A stretch of 64,000 nucleotides of DNA from positions 496,001 through 560,000 of the forward strand of contig NZ_LIPF01000005.1 in NCBI RefSeq assembly GCF_001905385.1, in the 5' to 3' direction. Origin of the DNA: Streptomyces sp. CB02414 (GTDB lineage Bacteria; Actinomycetota; Actinomycetes; Streptomycetales; Streptomycetaceae). Position numbers and translations under genes: made by a program. Shown in pieces: positions 16,083-25,296 of this stretch (position 1 is its first letter; every line of letters starts with the position of its first letter). The notes below the pieces were generated by a model. The model saw nothing but the letters and a program-made list of their open reading frames with translations. It had not been told where the DNA came from and did not search any database.

Positions 16083-17447
16083 TCAGGCGCCGCTCTCCCG
16101 GAGCATGTCCTCGCGCTCGACGAGCTTCACGCGCTCGCGGCCCTGCGGCTCGCCCAGCGCCTTCTCCGCGGCGTCGAGCTTGTACCAGCCGTCCCAGGTG
16201 GTGAAGCGGACGTTCCGCTCGGCGAGGAACGCGTCCACCGCCTCCGGCTCCGGCGCGGCGGGCGTCTGCAGCCGGCCGCCCGCGTAGTCCGCCAGCAGGT
16301 TGGCGACCGTCTCGTTGGCGTCGCCCTTGGTGTGGCCGATCAGGCCGACCGGCCCGCGCCGGATCCAGCCGGTGACGTACGTCGACCGCAGGTGCTCGCC
16401 GGACTCCTGGATGACGCGTCCGCCCTCGTCCGGGACCGTGCCCGAGTCGATGTCCCAGGGGAGCTTGGGCAGCTGGTCGGAGAGGTAGCCCACGGCCCGG
16501 TAGACCGCCTGGACGTCCCAGTCCTTGAACTCGCCGGTGCCCTTGACGTTGCCGGTGCCGTCCAGCGCGGTGCGCTCGGTGCGCAGGCCGACGACCTTGC
16601 CGTCCTCGCCGAGGATCTCCGAGGGCGACTCGAAGAAGTGCAGGAACAGCTTGTGCGGCCGGTCGCCGACGTCGCGGATCGCCCAGTTCTCCAGGGTCTT
16701 GGCGACCATGTCGGCCTGCTTGTTGCCGCGCCGGGTGGCGATCGAGCCGTCGTCGTAGTCGATGTCCTCGGGGTCGACGATGACCTCGATGTTGGGGGAG
16801 TGGTCCAGCTCGCGCAGCTCCATCGGGCTGAACTTCGCCTGCGCCGGGCCGCGCCGGCCGAAGACGTGGACCTCGAGCGCCTTGTTGGCCTTCAGACCCT
16901 CGTAGACGTTCGGCGGGATCTCGGTCGGCAGCAGCTCGTCGGCCGTCTTGGCGAGGACGCGCGCGATGTCCAGGGCCACGTTGCCGACACCGAGGACGGC
17001 GACCTTCTCCGCCTCCAGCGGCCAGGTGCGCGGGAAGTCGGGGTGGCCGTCGTACCAGGCGACGAAATCGGCGGCACCGTAGGAGCCGTCGAGCTCGATT
17101 CCGGGGATCGGCAGCGCCCGGTCCGCCGTGGCGCCCGTGGCGAAGATCACGCCGTCGTAGAAGGCGCGCAGGTCGTCCAGGCTGATGTCGGTCGGGTAGT
17201 CGACGTTGCCGAAGAGACGGATCTGCGGCTTGTCGAGCACCTGGTGCAGGGCGGTGATGATGCCCTTGATCCGCGGGTGGTCGGGGGCGACGCCGTACCG
17301 GATCAGTCCGAACGGGGCGGGCATGCGCTCGAAGATGTCGATGGACACACCGGGGTCGGCGGCCACCTCGGACTTGAGCAGGGCGTCGGCGGCGTAGATC
17401 CCGGCCGGGCCGGATCCGACGATGGCTACCCGCAGAGGGCGGGGCAT
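16083..17447 (-). CDS. fprA: FprA-like NADPH-ferredoxin (adrenodoxin-type) reductase
   Basis: A 454-residue flavoprotein that moves electrons between NADPH and ferredoxin, for example to supply cytochromes P450 or iron metabolism. The N-terminal FAD site reads VAIVGSGPAGIYAADALL (residues 7-24). The NADP site is VAVLGVGNVALDIARVL near 150, and HVFGRRGPAQAKF and VTGWIRRGPVGLIGHTKGDA are typical of adrenodoxin-reductase-like enzymes such as mycobacterial FprA. Length is normal. GAAGGGAACC precedes ATG. A candidate iron box about 45 bases upstream suggests repression by a DtxR-type regulator when iron is plentiful. Confidence 0.88.
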   Translation of the reverse strand: MPRPLRVAIVGSGPAGIYAADALLKSEVAADPGVSIDIFERMPAPFGLIRYGVAPDHPRIKGIITALHQVLDKPQIRLFGNVDYPTDISLDDLRAFYDGVIFATGATADRALPIPGIELDGSYGAADFVAWYDGHPDFPRTWPLEAEKVAVLGVGNVALDIARVLAKTADELLPTEIPPNVYEGLKANKALEVHVFGRRGPAQAKFSPMELRELDHSPNIEVIVDPEDIDYDDGSIATRRGNKQADMVAKTLENWAIRDVGDRPHKLFLHFFESPSEILGEDGKVVGLRTERTALDGTGNVKGTGEFKDWDVQAVYRAVGYLSDQLPKLPWDIDSGTVPDEGGRVIQESGEHLRSTYVTGWIRRGPVGLIGHTKGDANETVANLLADYAGGRLQTPAAPEPEAVDAFLAERNVRFTTWDGWYKLDAAEKALGEPQGRERVKLVEREDMLRESGA

Positions 17448-17493
17448 GTTCAGGTTCCCTTCGAGCGGTGACAGATCGACTCTTGGGGAAGCC

Positions 17494-17512
17494 TAAGCTA
17501 AGGCAAGCCTAA
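17494..17512 (-). promoter_or_regulatory. Candidate iron box (DmdR/IdeR/DtxR-type)
   Basis: Read on the minus strand, TTAGGCTTGCCTTAGCTTA agrees with the DtxR/IdeR consensus TTAGGTTAGGCTAACCTAA at 13 of 19 positions, including the TTAGG half-site. It lies between fprA and the divergent MFS gene, closer to fprA. Confidence 0.55.
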
Positions 17513-17538
17513 GTCGGTACGCGGGTCCGGTCTATGAG

Positions 17539-17559
17539 CCCATAAGTCGATCTTATGGG
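17539..17559. promoter_or_regulatory. Palindromic operator candidate
   Basis: CCCATAAG (17539-17546) and CTTATGGG (17552-17559) form a perfect 8-bp inverted repeat around TCGAT. This AT-containing palindrome stands out in GC-rich surroundings and lies in the divergent fprA/MFS promoter region. No regulator gene is adjacent. Confidence 0.45.
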
Positions 17560-17592
17560 ATGTCATGGCCTGACTTTGCCCCGGGCTCCGGG

Positions 17593-17623
17593 CCGGGGTT
17601 TGAACCCCCGGTCACGGGTGACC
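17593..17623. promoter_or_regulatory. Overlapping palindromes in the MFS leader
   Basis: CCGGGG (17593-17598) pairs with CCCCGG (17606-17611), and GGTCAC (17610-17615) pairs with GTGACC (17618-17623). They lie about 50 bases before the MFS start and share two bases, so they could be alternative RNA hairpins or protein sites. Confidence 0.3.
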
Positions 17624-17670
17624 AAGGCGTGAGGCAGGCGATCGCGTCCACCTCACGAGGGGAGCCCCCG

Positions 17671-19140
17671 GTGCACCGTCCGGACGACCACCCGGATCCG
17701 AACCGGTGGCGGGCCCTGTGGGTGACGCTGGTCGCCGGTTTCATGACCCTGCTGGACGTCACGATCGTCGCGGTCGCCCTGCCGTCCATGCAACGGGACC
17801 TGCACGCCTCGGCGGCGTCGGTGCAGTGGGTCGTGTCCGGCTACGCCCTCGCGTTCGCCCTGACGCTGGTCACCGCCGGCCGGGTCGGCGACACGTTCGG
17901 CAGGCGCCGTGTCTTCCTCGTCGCACTGGCCGCCTTCGTCGTCTTCAGCGCCGCGGCCGGGGCCGCGCCCGGTATCGAACTCCTGGTCGTCGCGCGGCTC
18001 GCCCAGGGCGTCGCCGCGGGCAGCATCGCGCCGCAGAACTCGGCGCTCATCCAGCAACTGTTCCGGGGCGCGGAGCGCGGCCGCGCCTTCGGGCTCTTCG
18101 GCGCCACCGTCGGCGTCTCCAGCGCGGTGGGGCCGGTCGTCGGCGGACTGATCCTGGCCCTGGCGGGCTCCGGGGGCTGGCGCTGGATCTTCTACGTCAA
18201 CGTGCCGGTCGGCGCCCTCGCCCTCGTGCTCGGCCTCCGCCTCCTGCCCCGGGTCGCCCCCGGCGGCCGGGGGCGGCTGGACCCCGTGGGCGTGGTGCTC
18301 CTGGGCGCCGGCATCCTGGCTTTGATGCTGCCGCTGGTGCTCGCCGAGGGCGGCGGGGTCGCCCGGGTGTGGTGGCTCTTCCCGGCGGGGCTGTTCCTCC
18401 TGGCCGCCTTCGCGCGCTGGGAACGGCGGATCGCCCGCCGGGGCGGGGAGCCGCTGCTCGATCCCGGTCTGCTCACCGAGACCCGCGGCTACGCCACCGG
18501 CGCGGGCCTGGCCGCCCTGTACTTCGTCGGGTTCAGCGGCGTGTGGCTGGTCTTCGCGCTCTTCTTCCAGAACGGCCTCGGCTACTCGCCGCTCATGTCC
18601 GGCCTGGCGGTGACCCCGTTCGCCGTGGGCTCCGCCACCGCCGCGGCCGTGGCGGGCCGGCTGGTCGAGCGGCTGGGGCGGCTGCTGACGGTCTGGGGAC
18701 TGGTGGCCGTCATGGCGGGGCTGGGCACCACCGCCGTGGTGCTGTGGCTCGCGCCGTCCGACCGGGCCGTGTGGTTCGCGGCCCCGGCCCTGCTGGTCGG
18801 CGGCCTGGGCAGCGGCTGCGTGATCTCCCCGAACATCACCATGACGCTGCGGGACGTCCCGGTGCGGATGGCGGGCGCCGCCGGGGGCGCCCTGCAGACG
18901 GGCCAGCGGCTGGGCGGCGCCGTCGGCACCGCCGCGCTGCCGGGGCTCTTCTACCTGACGCTGAACGCCACCGACGACGACTACCACCAAGCGGTGGCCC
19001 TGTCGGTCGGCTCCGCTGTCGCCGCCATGCTGTGCGCGCTGACCGTCGCGGTCCTCGACTGGCGGCGGGACCGCGCGGGCCGCGCCGGACGCTGCCCGCC
19101 CGAGCGGTCCCACAGCCACACCCACGCGGGCCAGGGCTGA
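17671..19140 (+). CDS. MFS drug exporter, DHA2 (EmrB/QacA) family
   Basis: A 489-residue multidrug efflux protein, proton-driven, with about 14 membrane helices. Family marks: LLDVTIVAVALPSMQRDL in helix 1, GRVGDTFGRRR in the loop after helix 2 (motif A), and GPVVGGLI in helix 5 (antiporter motif C). The C-terminus is hydrophilic and His/Ser-rich. I chose GTG 17671 because GAGGGGAG lies 7 bases upstream and the protein then begins just before helix 1; 37 further upstream codons lie in the palindromic leader. The substrate is unknown and no local regulator is adjacent. Confidence 0.9.
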   Translation: MHRPDDHPDPNRWRALWVTLVAGFMTLLDVTIVAVALPSMQRDLHASAASVQWVVSGYALAFALTLVTAGRVGDTFGRRRVFLVALAAFVVFSAAAGAAPGIELLVVARLAQGVAAGSIAPQNSALIQQLFRGAERGRAFGLFGATVGVSSAVGPVVGGLILALAGSGGWRWIFYVNVPVGALALVLGLRLLPRVAPGGRGRLDPVGVVLLGAGILALMLPLVLAEGGGVARVWWLFPAGLFLLAAFARWERRIARRGGEPLLDPGLLTETRGYATGAGLAALYFVGFSGVWLVFALFFQNGLGYSPLMSGLAVTPFAVGSATAAAVAGRLVERLGRLLTVWGLVAVMAGLGTTAVVLWLAPSDRAVWFAAPALLVGGLGSGCVISPNITMTLRDVPVRMAGAAGGALQTGQRLGGAVGTAALPGLFYLTLNATDDDYHQAVALSVGSAVAAMLCALTVAVLDWRRDRAGRAGRCPPERSHSHTHAGQG

Positions 19141-19165
19141 AGCGCCGCCCCGGTGGAGCGGCCGC

Positions 19166-19312
19166 TCAGCGCCGCTTGCCGAACTTCCGCAGCCTCTGCT
19201 GGGCCTGGGCACGCCGGCGCGGGTCCGCCGCCGCCCTGCGCACCTGCTCCGTCGCCCGGCGGCCCTGCGGGCTGCGCGCGAACCGCTTGATCCGGTCCAG
19301 TACTCCGGCCAT
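19166..19312 (-). CDS. Small basic protein
   Basis: A 48-residue Arg/Lys/Gln-rich helical protein (MAGVLDRIKRFARSPQGRRA onward). GGAGGAA lies 6 bases before ATG, a strong ribosome binding site, and the composition differs from surrounding non-coding sequence. Similar tiny basic proteins are common beside stress genes in Streptomyces. Function unknown. It is divergent from the csbD-like gene. Confidence 0.65.
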   Translation of the reverse strand: MAGVLDRIKRFARSPQGRRATEQVRRAAADPRRRAQAQQRLRKFGKRR

Positions 19313-19469
19313 GACGTTCCTCCGAGTCGACGACGGGTCTTTCCTGTCCGACCGCCTACCCCGGGCTCGCCCGCTCACCCCGCGGGCCGTCGCCGGGTTT
19401 GACCCGGCCGCGCCGGGCGACCCGCAGGGGCAGACAGGACATCGCAGCGAACGCGAGAGGTGAACCACT

Positions 19470-19643
19470 GTGGCCGGCAACCAGAAGTCCAAGGCCAAGA
19501 TGGAACAGGCCAAGGGGAAGGCCAAGGAAGCGGCCGGCCGGGCCGTCGGCAACGAGCGCATGACGGCCGAGGGCCGCGCCGAGCAGTCCAAGGGCGACGC
19601 CCGGCAGGCCAAGGAGAAGGGCAAGGACACGTTCCGCCACTGA
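19470..19643 (+). CDS. CsbD-family stress protein
   Basis: A 57-residue, Lys/Ala/Gln-rich hydrophilic protein of the CsbD type, typically induced by general stress through alternative sigma factors. The pattern QAKGKAKEAAGRAVGNERMT followed by AEGRAEQSKGDARQAKEK is characteristic. GAGAGG stands 9 bases before GTG. It is convergent with the SpoIIE-type sensor gene, and the nearby partner-switching genes fit a general-stress setting, though a direct link is only inferred. Confidence 0.85.
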   Translation: MAGNQKSKAKMEQAKGKAKEAAGRAVGNERMTAEGRAEQSKGDARQAKEKGKDTFRH

Positions 19644-19664
19644 CACCGGAAGGCGCGCCGCGCC

Positions 19665-19694
19665 GTCTCGACCCGGGGCACCCCGGGTCGAGAC
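19665..19694. terminator. Bidirectional terminator hairpin
   Basis: GTCTCGACCCGGGG (19665-19678) pairs perfectly with CCCCGGGTCGAGAC (19681-19694), between csbD-like and the convergent sensor phosphatase gene. Confidence 0.7.
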
Positions 19695-19710
19695 CCTCGT
19701 GCGCGCCCCG

Positions 19711-22455
19711 TCAGGGCACCGGCTGTTCCGCCCAGATGACCTTGCCGGCCGGCGTGTACCGCGTACCCCAGCGTTCGGCGAGCTGTGCGACGAGGAAGAG
19801 ACCGCGCCCGCCCTCGTCCGTCATGGCGGCGTAGCGCAGGTGCGGCGAGGTGCTGCTGCTGTCGAACACCTCGCAGATCAGGCTCCGGTCCTGCACCATC
19901 CGGACCTGGACGGTCTCCCCGCCGTACCGGATCGCGTTGGTGACCAGCTCGCTGAGGATCAGCTCGGTCGTGAACGCCAGCTCGTCCAGCCCCCACTCGG
20001 CCAGCCGCCGGGTGACCTGGGAGCGGATCTCGCCGACCGCCGCCGGGTCGTTCGGGACCTGCCATTCGGCGACCCGGTCGGGGCCGAGCGCGTGGGTGCG
20101 GGCGACGAGCAGGGCGATGTCGTCGCCCGGCCGGTCCGGGAGCCGGGCGTCGAGGACGGTCCGGCAGGTCTCCTCCGGCGACGGACCGGCCGTCTCCAGC
20201 GCCCGGCGCAGATGCTCCAGGCCGACGTCGATGTCGTGTTCCCGCGTCTCGACCAGCCCGTCGGTGTACAGCACCAGCCGGCTCCCCTCCGCCAGGCGCA
20301 GCTCGGTCGTCTCGAACGGCAGGCCGCCCAGGCCCAGCGGCGGCCCGGCGGGCACCTCAGGGAACTCCACGGTGCCGTCGGGCCGGATCAGCGCCGGCGG
20401 CGGATGACCCGCGCGGGCCAGCACACAGACCCGGGAGACGGGGTCGTAGACGGCGTAGAGGCAGGTCGCGCCGGTGACCGGGGCACTGTCGTCGGCCGCC
20501 TCGTCCTGGTCGATGCGGCCGACCAGTTCGTCGAGCAGGCCGAGCAGTTCGTCGGGCGGCAGGTCGAGCGACGTGAAGTTGTGCACCGCCGTCCGCAGCC
20601 GCCCCATGGTGGCCGCCGCGTGCAGCCCGTGCCCGACGACGTCGCCCACCACGAGCGCCACCCGCGCCCCCGACAGCGGCAGTACGTCGAACCAGTCGCC
20701 GCCGACCCCGGCCTGCGCCGGCAGGTACCGGTAGGCGACGTCCAGGGCGTTCTGCTCGGGCATGCGGCGCGGCAGCAGACTGCGCTGGAGGGTGACCGCC
20801 ATGCTGTGCTCGCGGGTGTAGCGGCGCGCGTTGTCGATCGAGACCGCGGCCCGCGCGACCAGTTCCTCGGCGAGCGTCAGCTCGTCCTCGTCGAACGGCC
20901 CGGGTTTCTCCGCACGCCAGAAGCTGACCACCCCGAGCACCAGGGTGCCCGCCCGCAGCGGCACGGTGATCAGCGAGTGGACGCCGTACTCCACCACCTG
21001 CGCGGAGCGTTCCAGGTCCTGTGCCTGCCAGCCCGGCGCCTCGTCCAGCCGGGGTTCGAGCACGGGGCGGCCCGTCTCCAGGGAACGGCCCTGCGGGGAG
21101 GAGGCCACGAAGCGGAGTTGCCGGCCCACCGGGTAGAGCGGGACCTCCTCGCGGATGCCGCTGAGCGCGGCGCGGCTCAGCGGGGTCGCGCTCCCCGGCT
21201 GACCGCCGGCCAGCACGGCGTCGTACAGGTCGACGCTGACGTAGTCCGCGAACCGGGGCACGGCCAGCTCCGCCAGCTCCTCGGCGGTGCGGGTGACGTC
21301 CAGGCTGGTGCCGATGCCCACACCGGCGGCGTACAGGATCTCCAGGCGTTCGCGGGCGGTCTCGGCCCGTCCGGACAGCGCCCGCAGCTCCGTCGAGTCC
21401 CGGAGCGTGGTGACGCTTCCGGCGGGGCCGCCGCGGATGTCCGTGGGGCGCTGGTTGACCGCCAGCAGCCGGTCCCCGACCAGGTGCACCTCGTCGGTGG
21501 CGACCCGGCCGGAGGCCAGCAGCTCCGCGGTGTCGTCCGGGAGGCCGAGTTCGCCGACCTGCCGTCCCTCGGCGTCGGCGGGCAGGTCGAGCAGGCGCTG
21601 CGCCTCGTCGTTGGCGAGCAGCAGCCGGCCGTCGGGGCCGACGATGAGCACGCCCTCCCGGACGCTGTGGAGGACGGCGTCGTGGTGTTCGTACATCCGG
21701 GTCATCTCGTGCGGCCCCAGGCCGTGCGTCTGGCGCAGCAGCCGCCGACTGACCAGCGCGGTGCCCGCCGTCGCCAGGGCCAGGCCGACGCCCGCCACGA
21801 TCAGCACCAGCGGCAGCTGCCGCTCGGCGGCGCCGCCCACGTTCTCCGTCGTGATGCCGGCCGACACCAGGCCCACCACCTCGCCGTCCGGCGCCTCGAC
21901 GGGCACGACGGCCTGCACCAGCGGGCCGATGGTCCCGTCGACCTGCTCGGTCACCGTCTCCCCGTTCAGCGCGGGGGCGATGGTGCCCACGAATTCCTTG
22001 CCGATGCGGTCGGGCTTGGGATGGGTGTAGCGGATGCCGTCGGTGTTCATGACGACGACGAAGTCCACGCCCGTCGCCCGGCGCACGGCCTCGGCCCGGG
22101 GCTGGAGCACGGCCGTGGGGTCGGGGCTGCGCAGGGCCTCACGGATGCCGGGGGAGTTGGCGAACGTCGAGGCCACGGCGACGGACCGGTTGCGGGCCTC
22201 CACCTCGCTGTCGTGCCGCACCTGGAGCACCAGCGCCACCGCGGCCGCCACCACGAGCAGCAGCACGATGAACACGTTCATGGCGAAGACCTGGCCGGCG
22301 ACGCTGCGCCCGGACAGCGCGGAGCGCAGCGCCGCCGCGCGTCCTCGCCGTCCCGCCCCTCGCCGTGACCGGTCCGCGTCCCGCCGGACCCGGGCGAGCG
22401 AACCGCTGGGACGACGGGGTGACCGCTCTCCCGATCGACCCATCAGTCGGACCAT
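19711..22455 (-). CDS. Membrane sensor SpoIIE-type phosphatase with C-terminal anti-sigma kinase domain
   Basis: A 914-residue multidomain regulator. Order: Arg-rich cytoplasmic start; membrane helix (about 57-80); extracellular Cache-like sensor of the DcuS/CitA type (MNTDGIRYTHPKPDRIGKEF); second helix (about 217-240); PAS (about 260-360); GAF (about 390-550); SpoIIE/PP2C phosphatase (GGDWFDVL, GDVVGHG, LYTDGLVE, GDDIALLVA); and an RsbW-like ATPase with N box ELVTNAIRYGG and G box GRGLFLV. It could both dephosphorylate an anti-sigma antagonist and bind a sigma factor or antagonist. ATG 22443 is an alternative start; neither has a clear ribosome binding site. Confidence 0.9.
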   Translation of the reverse strand: MVRLMGRSGERSPRRPSGSLARVRRDADRSRRGAGRRGRAAALRSALSGRSVAGQVFAMNVFIVLLLVVAAAVALVLQVRHDSEVEARNRSVAVASTFANSPGIREALRSPDPTAVLQPRAEAVRRATGVDFVVVMNTDGIRYTHPKPDRIGKEFVGTIAPALNGETVTEQVDGTIGPLVQAVVPVEAPDGEVVGLVSAGITTENVGGAAERQLPLVLIVAGVGLALATAGTALVSRRLLRQTHGLGPHEMTRMYEHHDAVLHSVREGVLIVGPDGRLLLANDEAQRLLDLPADAEGRQVGELGLPDDTAELLASGRVATDEVHLVGDRLLAVNQRPTDIRGGPAGSVTTLRDSTELRALSGRAETARERLEILYAAGVGIGTSLDVTRTAEELAELAVPRFADYVSVDLYDAVLAGGQPGSATPLSRAALSGIREEVPLYPVGRQLRFVASSPQGRSLETGRPVLEPRLDEAPGWQAQDLERSAQVVEYGVHSLITVPLRAGTLVLGVVSFWRAEKPGPFDEDELTLAEELVARAAVSIDNARRYTREHSMAVTLQRSLLPRRMPEQNALDVAYRYLPAQAGVGGDWFDVLPLSGARVALVVGDVVGHGLHAAATMGRLRTAVHNFTSLDLPPDELLGLLDELVGRIDQDEAADDSAPVTGATCLYAVYDPVSRVCVLARAGHPPPALIRPDGTVEFPEVPAGPPLGLGGLPFETTELRLAEGSRLVLYTDGLVETREHDIDVGLEHLRRALETAGPSPEETCRTVLDARLPDRPGDDIALLVARTHALGPDRVAEWQVPNDPAAVGEIRSQVTRRLAEWGLDELAFTTELILSELVTNAIRYGGETVQVRMVQDRSLICEVFDSSSTSPHLRYAAMTDEGGRGLFLVAQLAERWGTRYTPAGKVIWAEQPVP

Positions 22456-22543
22456 GTGCCCATGTCTACACTGCCGGGCCCGAGGAGGCGAGGGGCGCCC
22501 CCGGTGACGAAGCCGGCCGGCACGGGCAGGTCCGGGCCCGCGC

Positions 22544-25099
22544 TCACCCGGGACTCCGGTGCCGCGAGCGGCGCGTGGCGAGCAGCAGGGCGATGTCGTC
22601 GGGGCGGTCCTCGGTGCGGCGCGCGGTGCCGGTGAGCCGGTCGGCGACGCCCGCGAGCGAACGGCCGTCCGCCCCCGTCGCCGGCGCGCCCTCCCTGGCC
22701 AGCGCGAGCCCGAGGGCGGTGATGCCGTCGTCGATGTCGGCGCCGGGCAGCTCCACCAGGCCGTCGGTGTACAGGGCGAGGACGGCGCCGGGATCCACCC
22801 GGAACTCGGTCAGCGGGTACGGCGCGCGGGGGTCCACCCCGAGCACCATCCCGCCGGGCAGGTCCAGGGGCTCGGTGCGTCCGTCCGGGTGGCGCAGCAG
22901 CGGCGGCGGGTGGCCCGCGCGGGCCGCGCAGGCCCGTCCGGTGGCCGGGTCCAGCCGGATGTAGCAGCAGCTCGCGAACAGGCCCGGGTCCAGATCGGTC
23001 AGCAGGTGGTTGACGCCGCCGAGCACCTCGTCGGGCGGACGGTCCCCGAGGGCGAAGGCGCGCACGGCGCTGCGCAGTTGCCCCATGGTGGCCGCCGCCT
23101 GCACGCCGTGCCCCTGCACGTCGCCGATGACCAGCGCCATGCCGTCGCCCGAGGCGACCACGTCGTACCAGTCCCCGCCCACCTCCATGCCCTGGGTACC
23201 GGGCAGATAGCGCCCGGCGGTCTCCAGCAGCGGATGCGCCGGGAGCCGGCGGGGCAGCAGCGCCCGCTGCAGACCGCGGGCGAGCGCGGTCTCGGACTCG
23301 TAGCGCCTGGCCTTCTCCATCGCCTGGGCGATCACCCCGGCGAGGGCGGTGAGCACGGAGCGCTCCTCGGTGCCGAAGCTCCGGGCGCGGTCGAAGCCCA
23401 GGATGCAGGAGCCGACCGGGCGGCCGGAGGCGATCAGCGGCAGGAAGGCGCGGGCGCCTTCGGTGGCGTCCAGCGGGATGCCCGGGTAGGCGGCGGCCAG
23501 GGCCTGCATGGAGTCGAAGAAGAGCGGGCGGCCGCTGGTCAGCGTCTCGACCCCGGGCAGCCGGGCGTCCAGCGCCACCCCCTCGAAGGGGGCGAGGAAG
23601 CCGGGCGGGAAGCCCGTCTCCCACGCCAGGTACAGGTGCCGTTCCTGGAGCAGGTAGATGGCGAGCCGGCGGCCGCCGAACGCGGGCAGCAGTTCCCGTA
23701 CGACCACGGCGGCCACCTGGCGGGCGGTGACCGCCTCGGTCAGGGCCACGGCCAGGACGATGGGCCGGTACACGGGCGGCGTGGTGGCGACGGCGGTGGG
23801 CCCGGGGTCCTCGGCGCCGGGCGCGGCCCGCGCCGGACCGTGCTCGGGGGTGAGACCCGCGGACGCGTCGGCCACCCGGTTGGCCGGGCGGAGCGTTCCG
23901 GTCAGCAGGTCCCGCCCGGGATGCACGGAGACCGCGAGCCAGTCTCCCTCGTAGGGCTGCGGGGCGGCCCGGCGGCTGTCGTCGGGCGGGCGCCGGACGT
24001 GGAAGTGGACCGGGTCCGGGGAGAGCAGTGCGCCGCGCAGGTGGTCCTCGTAGGCGGCCTGGTCCAGCCAGGGCACGGCCTCCCACAGGGAGTGGCCGAG
24101 CAGCCGGGCCCGGGGCAGGCCGAGCAGCCGGGCGGCGCGGGGATTGGCGTAGACGACGGTGCCGAGCCGGTCCACGCAGAACACGCCGTCCGGCAGCAGG
24201 TCGGCCGCGGCGTCCGCGACGGTGCCGCCGGACGGCTCGCGCACGACGCCCCGCACCGGGCCGCCGGCGTGCCCAGCCGCCTGCGGGCGCCACAGTTCCA
24301 CCAGGCGCAGCGCGCCGTCCGCGGCCCGCGCGTACAGGGGCAGCGGGGGCGGCAGGCCGGCGGCCGTCTGCCGTAGCGCCGCGGCGATCCGGTGCCCGTC
24401 GTCGGGCGTCAGCGCGCCGGTGAGCGCGTCGAGTGTGACGACCGGGTTCCGGCCGTCTTCGGCCAGCCCGAGCAGGGCGCACAGCGGCTCGTCGACGGTG
24501 ACGGCGCCGGAGCCGGGGTCCCAGGCGAAACTTCCGGCGTGCTGCGGGTGCCGTGCGGACGGCGGCGGCCGCAGACACAGCGGTTCACCGTCCCAGAGCA
24601 CGGGCGGCGCGTCCCGGTCCACGGCCGAGCGGTCCAGCAGCGCGCCGAGTTCCCGCGCCGCCTCTTCCATCCGGTTCAGGCCCTCCAGCACCTCGGCGGT
24701 GTCGGAGGCCGAGGGGCGCAGGACGGTCAGGACGCCGTACGTCCGCGCGGCGCCGGCGACGGGCACGTACAGGGACCCGAAGGGGAACGGCAGGCCGGCC
24801 GCGAACTGCGGGTAACGGCGCATCGTCTCGGTCGCGTTGGGCAGCACCACGCGGGTGCCGAGCCGGTAGGCGTCGGCCACCGGGAACGGACTGTCGGCGT
24901 GCAGCCGCCACCAGGGACGGAACAGCGGTCCGGGCAGTCCGGCGAGGACGGCGAGCCGCAGCAGCCCGGGTGTGCGGGAGGGCAGGTAGATCCCGCCCGC
25001 GTAGCCGCCGGCCGCGCTGATCGCCTGCCCACAGGCGTCGACGAGCAGTGCCGTCGGCCCTCCCGGCATCCGGCCTGCGTCCTCGGCGCCTGCACTCAT
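22544..25099 (-). CDS. GAF/PAS-containing SpoIIE-type phosphatase
   Basis: An 851-residue soluble protein serine phosphatase. It has an N-terminal GAF-like domain (about 15-150), a PAS domain around VDRLGTVVYANPRAARLLGL, a second GAF domain (about 445-600) and a C-terminal SpoIIE/PP2C domain with metal-binding motifs GGDWYDVV, GDVQGHG, YTDGLVE and RPDDIALLL. Unlike its downstream neighbour it has no membrane segments and no kinase domain. GAGGTGGGG precedes ATG 25099; an ATG at 25108 has none. Expected role: dephosphorylating STAS antagonists in response to a cytoplasmic signal. Confidence 0.9.
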   Translation of the reverse strand: MSAGAEDAGRMPGGPTALLVDACGQAISAAGGYAGGIYLPSRTPGLLRLAVLAGLPGPLFRPWWRLHADSPFPVADAYRLGTRVVLPNATETMRRYPQFAAGLPFPFGSLYVPVAGAARTYGVLTVLRPSASDTAEVLEGLNRMEEAARELGALLDRSAVDRDAPPVLWDGEPLCLRPPPSARHPQHAGSFAWDPGSGAVTVDEPLCALLGLAEDGRNPVVTLDALTGALTPDDGHRIAAALRQTAAGLPPPLPLYARAADGALRLVELWRPQAAGHAGGPVRGVVREPSGGTVADAAADLLPDGVFCVDRLGTVVYANPRAARLLGLPRARLLGHSLWEAVPWLDQAAYEDHLRGALLSPDPVHFHVRRPPDDSRRAAPQPYEGDWLAVSVHPGRDLLTGTLRPANRVADASAGLTPEHGPARAAPGAEDPGPTAVATTPPVYRPIVLAVALTEAVTARQVAAVVVRELLPAFGGRRLAIYLLQERHLYLAWETGFPPGFLAPFEGVALDARLPGVETLTSGRPLFFDSMQALAAAYPGIPLDATEGARAFLPLIASGRPVGSCILGFDRARSFGTEERSVLTALAGVIAQAMEKARRYESETALARGLQRALLPRRLPAHPLLETAGRYLPGTQGMEVGGDWYDVVASGDGMALVIGDVQGHGVQAAATMGQLRSAVRAFALGDRPPDEVLGGVNHLLTDLDPGLFASCCYIRLDPATGRACAARAGHPPPLLRHPDGRTEPLDLPGGMVLGVDPRAPYPLTEFRVDPGAVLALYTDGLVELPGADIDDGITALGLALAREGAPATGADGRSLAGVADRLTGTARRTEDRPDDIALLLATRRSRHRSPG

Positions 25100-25296
25100 C
25101 GGCCCCACCTCGTCCGTGCGCCGTCACACCGTGCGCCGTCACGCGGGCGACACAGCAAGAATGCGCCACCCCACCGGCATCGCGCACGCGGTGGGGCCGC
25201 ACGGGTGACCGCGACGGGGCGCTGACCGCGAGGCCGGCCTACCGCCGGACGGGCGGGAAGCCAGGCCTGCCGAGGCCGTGCAAGACCACCTTCATG

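Noticed and set aside
17593..17623. TTTGAACC within a stem, like a tRNA T-arm
   Set aside because: The loop does not fit TTC at positions 54-56 with a 5-bp stem on either strand, and no D-arm or anticodon arm is found.
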